Shown here: positions 52,252 through 56,034 of the stretch, piece after piece
Position numbering within the stretch: the first letter of the stretch is position 1
Layout: every line of letters begins with the position of its first letter
DNA from: Desulfobacterales bacterium
GTDB taxonomy: Bacteria; Desulfobacterota; Desulfobacteria; Desulfobacterales; Desulfobacteraceae
Reading direction: 5' to 3'
NCBI GenBank assembly: GCA_022361535.1
Contig: JAKSAU010000267.1
Coordinates: 1 to 56,034 of the forward strand
DNA: 56,034 nt
Position numbers and translations under genes: made by a program
The notes under the pieces: model-generated
What the model saw: the letters and a program-made list of their open reading frames with translations, nothing else
Database searches by the model: none
What the model was told of the DNA's origin: nothing

Positions 52252-52941
52252 CTAAATCGCCGCCTCCACCGCCTTTTGAGCATGTATAGCCGTAGTATCC
52301 AGCAAAGGCACACTGGTGTCCGTTTCCTTGACCAAAAGCCCGATTTCAGTACAGCCAAGTATAACAGCCTCAACGCCTTGCTCTGCCAAATCGTCAATAA
52401 TACGCAGATATTCTTTTCTGGAATCGTCTTTTATCATACCTAAGCAAAGCTCTTTGTAAATCACATCATGGACAATTTTCCTGTCCGCTTCATCCGGAAC
52501 AATCACATTTAATCCATACGCATCTGTCAGCCGTCCTTTATAGAAGTCCTGTTCCATGGTAAAAGCAGTTCCCAAAAGCCCAACAGTTTTCATCCCCTTG
52601 GCCTTTATCTTCTCTGCCGTGGCATCTGCAATATGGAGCAACGGGATATCTATAGCCTCCTGAACCTGGGGTGCCACGCAATGCATAGTGTTGGTACAAA
52701 TGAGTAAAAAGTCCGCCCCTGCCGCCTGGATATCTTTTGCCGCCTGTGACAGGATATCTGCGGTACCATCCCAATCTCCCTGGTGTTGAAGCTTTTCTAT
52801 GGGTTCAAAATCCACACTGACCATGGCAATCTTTGCTGAATGAAGTCCGCCAAGGTGTTCTTTAACACCTTGATTAACAGCCCTGTAATACTCCAGAGTG
52901 CTCTCCCAACTCATTCCTCCGAGCAGCCCAATGGTTTTCAT
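52252..52941 (-). CDS. ygeA: Aspartate/glutamate racemase family protein
   Basis: 229-aa cytosolic PLP-independent racemase. The two catalytic cysteines are Cys82 (ICTNTMH) and Cys197 (LGCTEIGLL), with GGMSWEST at the N-terminus as in the YgeA/aspartate racemase group. It interconverts L- and D-amino acids, possibly Asp, Glu or others. AAAGGAG precedes the ATG. It is framed by inverted copies of an 80-bp fold-back repeat and shares no operon with its neighbours. Confidence 0.9.
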   Translation of the reverse strand: MKTIGLLGGMSWESTLEYYRAVNQGVKEHLGGLHSAKIAMVSVDFEPIEKLQHQGDWDGTADILSQAAKDIQAAGADFLLICTNTMHCVAPQVQEAIDIPLLHIADATAEKIKAKGMKTVGLLGTAFTMEQDFYKGRLTDAYGLNVIVPDEADRKIVHDVIYKELCLGMIKDDSRKEYLRIIDDLAEQGVEAVILGCTEIGLLVKETDTSVPLLDTTAIHAQKAVEAAI

Positions 52942-52998
52942 ATTTTCAACACTCCTTTAATCTTTTGTTTTCTCTGGGCAGTCGCATGTAGAGATACC

Positions 52999-53078
52999 GG
53001 CTCGTTTATCCTAACCAACGGCTGCCGCATTTTTTGCAAAATACGCCTGATGCCTTTTTTTCAGGACAAACGAAGCCT
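52999..53078. repeat. Fold-back repeat, copy B (inverted)
   Basis: On the minus strand it shares AAAGGCATCAGGCGTATTTT, GCAAAAAAT, CGGCAGCCGT and AGGATAAAC with copy A, in the same order. Outer arms GGCTCGTTT/AAACGAAGCC are intact here too. It lies in the divergent promoter region between the racemase and the ferredoxin-domain gene. Confidence 0.75.
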
Positions 53079-53141
53079 GCGTGCCAAAGCCCTGTCTGTT
53101 TTCCAATTGACGATTAAAAAAGATTACTTTATCACATAGGC

Positions 53142-54407
53142 ATGAAAAATTCACATGGATCAAAAGACGATTACACGGCTTACAGACAGTTGCAACAGCA
53201 CTTGGACAAGCAGCCCATAGGATTTCCACCTGCAAAAAACGGTGAAGACATCAAACTGCTCCAACATATTTTTTCCCCCAACGAAGCTTTGATTGCCACC
53301 TGTCTTAGCCATGAGACCGAACCTCTAAGTACCATTTTTCAACGTACGGGCCATCTTGTGGATTCCCGGGAGGACCTTGAAGCTCGGCTGGATGCCATGG
53401 TTAAAAAAGGTGGATTGGAATTCAGCAAAAAGAATGGAACAAAACACTATGGCAATGCTCCCTTGGTGGTCGGCATGTACGAACTCCAGGTAAACCGCCT
53501 GACACCTGAATTCATAAAAGACTTCAAGGCCTATACGTCCCAAAAACGGTACGGCATCTCTTTTCTGTCCACAAAACTGTCCCAGATGCGGACCATCCCC
53601 ATAAACAAAAGCATTACCCCCGAACTTTCTGTACCGGATTTTGACCAAATCCGGGAGCTGGTTTCTGCAGCCAATGGTCCTTTTGTGATTTTGCCCTGCA
53701 TTTGTAGAAAGAAAAAAGGACTGCTTGGAGAACCCTGCAAGCAGACCGAACGCACTGAAACCTGCATGGCCATGGGCGATATAGCGCAAACCCTGATCAA
53801 AATGGAATTGGGGAGAAAAATCAATCGAGGTGAGGCCATGGAAATTATCCGGGACAATCAACGGGACGGCCTTGTGCTTCAGCCAGGCAACACCAAAAAA
53901 ATTGAGTTGCTATGCGCTTGCTGCGGCTGTTGCTGCTCAATGCTCAGTCTGCAAAAGAGTCTGCCCCTCCCCCTGGATTTCTGGGCTGCTGACTATAAGG
54001 TCGTGTTCAATCAAGATAAATGTATCGGATGCGGCAAATGCGTTTCCCGTTGCCAGACAGATGCCTTGACTATAAAAAACCAACAGGCAAAAAAAGCCCA
54101 ATTAAATTCAAGCAAATCCAACACAAAGAAAGACCGGCCCAAACCTCGTTTGAATTTGAACCGGTGTATCGGATGCGGCCATTGTGTAGCGGTCTGTCCG
54201 TCGCATGCCCTGACCCTTGAAGCCAAGTCCTCCAGAAAGGCTCCGCCAAAAACCAGGCACGAGCTGAATACCCTTTTCTTAAAAGAAAAGCAAAATCCCT
54301 TGGCCCCGGTAAAAGTGATCGGAAAACTGGCCAAAGGGATTTTAACCACCGGTGATATCCGCCTGCTCAAATCCGAAGAAAATGCTGACGAACCAGGACA
54401 ACCATAA
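53142..54407 (+). CDS. Ferredoxin-domain protein with N-terminal winged-helix-like region
   Basis: 421-aa protein. Residues about 1-110 look like a helical/winged-helix part (IFSPNEALIATCLSHETEPLSTIF). A cysteine-rich centre (LPCICRKKKGLLGEPC, LLCACCGCCCSML) precedes two classical [4Fe-4S] motifs (CIGCGKCVSRC and CIGCGHCVAVCP) linked by a lysine-rich insert. Proteins of this architecture occur in sulfate reducers but I know of no proven function. The ATG has only a weak ribosome site. Located after repeat B, convergent with the flavin reductase gene. Confidence 0.75.
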   Translation: MKNSHGSKDDYTAYRQLQQHLDKQPIGFPPAKNGEDIKLLQHIFSPNEALIATCLSHETEPLSTIFQRTGHLVDSREDLEARLDAMVKKGGLEFSKKNGTKHYGNAPLVVGMYELQVNRLTPEFIKDFKAYTSQKRYGISFLSTKLSQMRTIPINKSITPELSVPDFDQIRELVSAANGPFVILPCICRKKKGLLGEPCKQTERTETCMAMGDIAQTLIKMELGRKINRGEAMEIIRDNQRDGLVLQPGNTKKIELLCACCGCCCSMLSLQKSLPLPLDFWAADYKVVFNQDKCIGCGKCVSRCQTDALTIKNQQAKKAQLNSSKSNTKKDRPKPRLNLNRCIGCGHCVAVCPSHALTLEAKSSRKAPPKTRHELNTLFLKEKQNPLAPVKVIGKLAKGILTTGDIRLLKSEENADEPGQP

Positions 54408-54418
54408 ATCAAATCCCG

Positions 54419-54451
54419 GCTTGTTTATGCCTGCCCAGCATAAACAAGCCT
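54419..54451. repeat. Short hairpin sharing the outer arms of the fold-back repeat
   Basis: GGCTTGTTTATGC and GCATAAACAAGCC (perfect 13-bp arms) around CTGCCCA, between two convergent genes. The ATAAACAAGCC arm is identical to the end of copy A, so this may be an internally deleted copy. It may act as a bidirectional terminator. Confidence 0.7.
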
Positions 54452-54497
54452 AAATGTAAAAAATCAAACGTGTTTGCATTGATGATTAAACCGGGCT

Positions 54498-56034
54498 TTA
54501 AACTGAACGGCCAGCCTCTTCTGCCTCTGAAATGCAGTACATTAAATGCCTGGGCGTTTTGGCATCCCCAATCAGATGAAATTTGGCATTAGATTGCTTT
54601 TCAAGCTGTTTTGCCTCTCTGACCGGCAGGTGTTTTTCCGATAACACAACCGTATCAAATCCGGACAGGCTCACAGGTTCGCCATTGGAGGTAAAGTGGA
54701 CCCCGTCATGGGTAAACTTTTGAATTGCGACCTTCTTGAACAGCTTCACATCACAGGCCTTTAGACGCTCTCTTAGATAATACCTGTCATTGGAAGACAT
54801 TTCCTCTGCAAAACTTTTTTTGCGGTTTAATACCACTACATCCCGGCCCTGGTCACCCAGCTTATGTGCTGTAATCAAACCGGTCATGCCGCCTCCAAGG
54901 ACAATTACTTTGTTGCCTGGGACCTCTGTTTCGGTAAACACATCCACATTGGTCATCAATTCCATTTTGCTTTTAAACAAGCCCTTGATTACGGGCATAT
55001 CCGGCATGGATCCTGTTGCCAGAATAACATGATCCGGATCAAATTCATCGATCAGGGAACGAGACAGGGGGGTGTTGTACTCAACTGAAATATCAAGACG
55101 TTCCAGTTCTTCTTTAAAAAACCGTAAAATATCACCCAACTCCCCACGGCCAGGCGCAGAAGCTGCCATTGCAAGAAGACCACCCTGGCTCTTTTCCTTT
55201 TCACAAATCCGGACCTCATGACCTTGCAGGGCAAACATCCTGACAGCAGCCAGGCCGGACGGGCCGGCACCGACCACCAGTATTTTTGATTTCTTCTCAG
55301 GAGCAATCTCTTCGGCCAGCTTGTATTCCCGTCCCACATCAGGATTAACCACGCAGGAACCGGGTTCTTTGGCTAATACTGCATGGATGCAACCTAGACA
55401 GCACCCCACACAGGGCCGAATGTTGGAAATCTGGCCTTGCTTTGCTTTATTGGGATATTCCGGGTCCGCAAGTAAAGAGCGGCCCAAGGCCACCATGTCG
55501 GCTTTTCCTTCTTTGATTATGGTATCGGCATGGACCGGGTCTTTGATGCGCCCCACAGTGATAACCGGGATATTCACCACTTTTTTTACGGCTTCTGCCA
55601 AATGAATAAAACATCCCTGATCCGTGTACATGGAAGGAATAGTCAACTCAGTAGACCCATAGACGCCACCTGATATATGCAGGTAAGCCGCTCCGGCTTT
55701 CTCCAGCATAGGTGCCAACCGCAGCGTACTTTCAAGATCCCAGCCGTTTTCGATATAGTCATTGCCATTGATGCGTATGCCGATAGGATAATCTTCTCCA
55801 GCCTTTTGCTTGACCGCCTCCATAATTTCCAACAAAAACCGGGTTCTGTTTTCAAAGCTCCCCCCGTATTCATCTGTCCGTATGTTGGAATTTGGTGCCA
55901 GAAACTGATTGATCAGGTAACCATGTGCCCCATGAAGTTCAATAAAATCAAACCCTGCTTCCCTGCAGCGCCTCGCAGACTCTGCAAAACAATCGACAAG
56001 ATCTTTGATTTCATCTATTTCCAATGCACGAACC
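54498..56034 (-). CDS. NADH:flavin oxidoreductase / 2-enoate (dienoyl-CoA) reductase type, 5' end outside window
   Basis: Partial gene, at least 511 codons, open to the right edge; roughly 140 N-terminal residues are missing. The visible part has the end of an FMN barrel (FDFIELHGAHGYLINQFLAPNSNIRTDEYGGS), then [4Fe-4S] cysteines (CVGCCLGCIHAVLAKEPGSC), then FAD (LVVGAGPSGLAAVRMFALQG) and NAD(P)-type (VIVLGGGMTGLITAHKLG) domains. This matches the enoate reductase/2,4-dienoyl-CoA reductase/BaiCD group, which reduces activated C=C bonds. A cinnamate-like substrate would fit the aromatic theme, but there is no direct evidence. Confidence 0.88.
   Translation of the reverse strand, partial: VRALEIDEIKDLVDCFAESARRCREAGFDFIELHGAHGYLINQFLAPNSNIRTDEYGGSFENRTRFLLEIMEAVKQKAGEDYPIGIRINGNDYIENGWDLESTLRLAPMLEKAGAAYLHISGGVYGSTELTIPSMYTDQGCFIHLAEAVKKVVNIPVITVGRIKDPVHADTIIKEGKADMVALGRSLLADPEYPNKAKQGQISNIRPCVGCCLGCIHAVLAKEPGSCVVNPDVGREYKLAEEIAPEKKSKILVVGAGPSGLAAVRMFALQGHEVRICEKEKSQGGLLAMAASAPGRGELGDILRFFKEELERLDISVEYNTPLSRSLIDEFDPDHVILATGSMPDMPVIKGLFKSKMELMTNVDVFTETEVPGNKVIVLGGGMTGLITAHKLGDQGRDVVVLNRKKSFAEEMSSNDRYYLRERLKACDVKLFKKVAIQKFTHDGVHFTSNGEPVSLSGFDTVVLSEKHLPVREAKQLEKQSNAKFHLIGDAKTPRHLMYCISEAEEAGRSV

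Noticed and set aside
1..56034. tRNA, rRNA, CRISPR array, phage or IS transposase
   Set aside because: Looked for cloverleaf-like stems, regular spacer repeats and transposase motifs by eye; none found.

Overview
The window reads as chromosome of an anaerobic, probably sulfate-reducing bacterium of the Desulfobacteraceae type (Desulfobacterota). This is inferred from gene content: a class II (tungsten, ATP-independent) benzoyl-CoA reductase-like operon, an HdrA-type protein with an in-frame UGA read as selenocysteine, two aldehyde ferredoxin oxidoreductase (AOR) family enzymes, several ferredoxin-like proteins and two TRAP transporters. I see no rRNA, tRNA, CRISPR array, phage or insertion sequence. 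Both edges cut a gene.

1-7.8 kb: a leftward bamBCDE-like operon (AOR-type BamB, Fe-S BamC, HdrD-like BamD, selenocysteine HdrA-like BamE running off the left edge), divergent from a MarR regulator with its own promoter and operator-like repeat, then a DUF3795 protein. 7.9-20.3 kb: two TRAP transporters bracket a four-gene catabolic cluster: an MIO aminomutase/lyase closest to tyrosine 2,3-aminomutase, a class III aminotransferase resembling beta-phenylalanine transaminases, a beta-keto acid cleavage enzyme (BKACE) and an acyl-CoA ligase. 20.3-28 kb: a TetR regulator with tandem operators, a five-gene peptide/nickel-type ABC transporter and a methyltransferase-like protein. 28-36 kb: a hybrid sensor kinase, a chemoreceptor and a predicted outer-membrane protein. 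36-40 kb: an ECF sigma factor divergent from two cysteine-rich proteins, an Fe-S aldo/keto reductase and a TetR. 40-42.5 kb: small proteins and a lipoprotein alkaline phosphatase. 42.7-51.9 kb: a Liv-type ABC transporter (with a decayed livG duplicate) divergent from a ferredoxin, an AOR and a GMC alcohol dehydrogenase, with a palindromic operator between. 52-56 kb: an Asp/Glu racemase between inverted fold-back repeats, a ferredoxin-domain protein and a partial old-yellow-enzyme-type reductase.

The main proposal (inference) is that the 11.5-17.2 kb cluster converts an aromatic alpha-amino acid to its beta-isomer, transaminates that to an aroylacetate, and cleaves it with acetyl-CoA to acetoacetate and an aroyl-CoA such as benzoyl-CoA. 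That product is the substrate of the reductase encoded by the adjacent bam-like operon. I know of no described anaerobic route of this kind. A second possible unit is alcohol to aldehyde to acid (GMC plus AOR plus ferredoxin) with a dedicated Liv importer.
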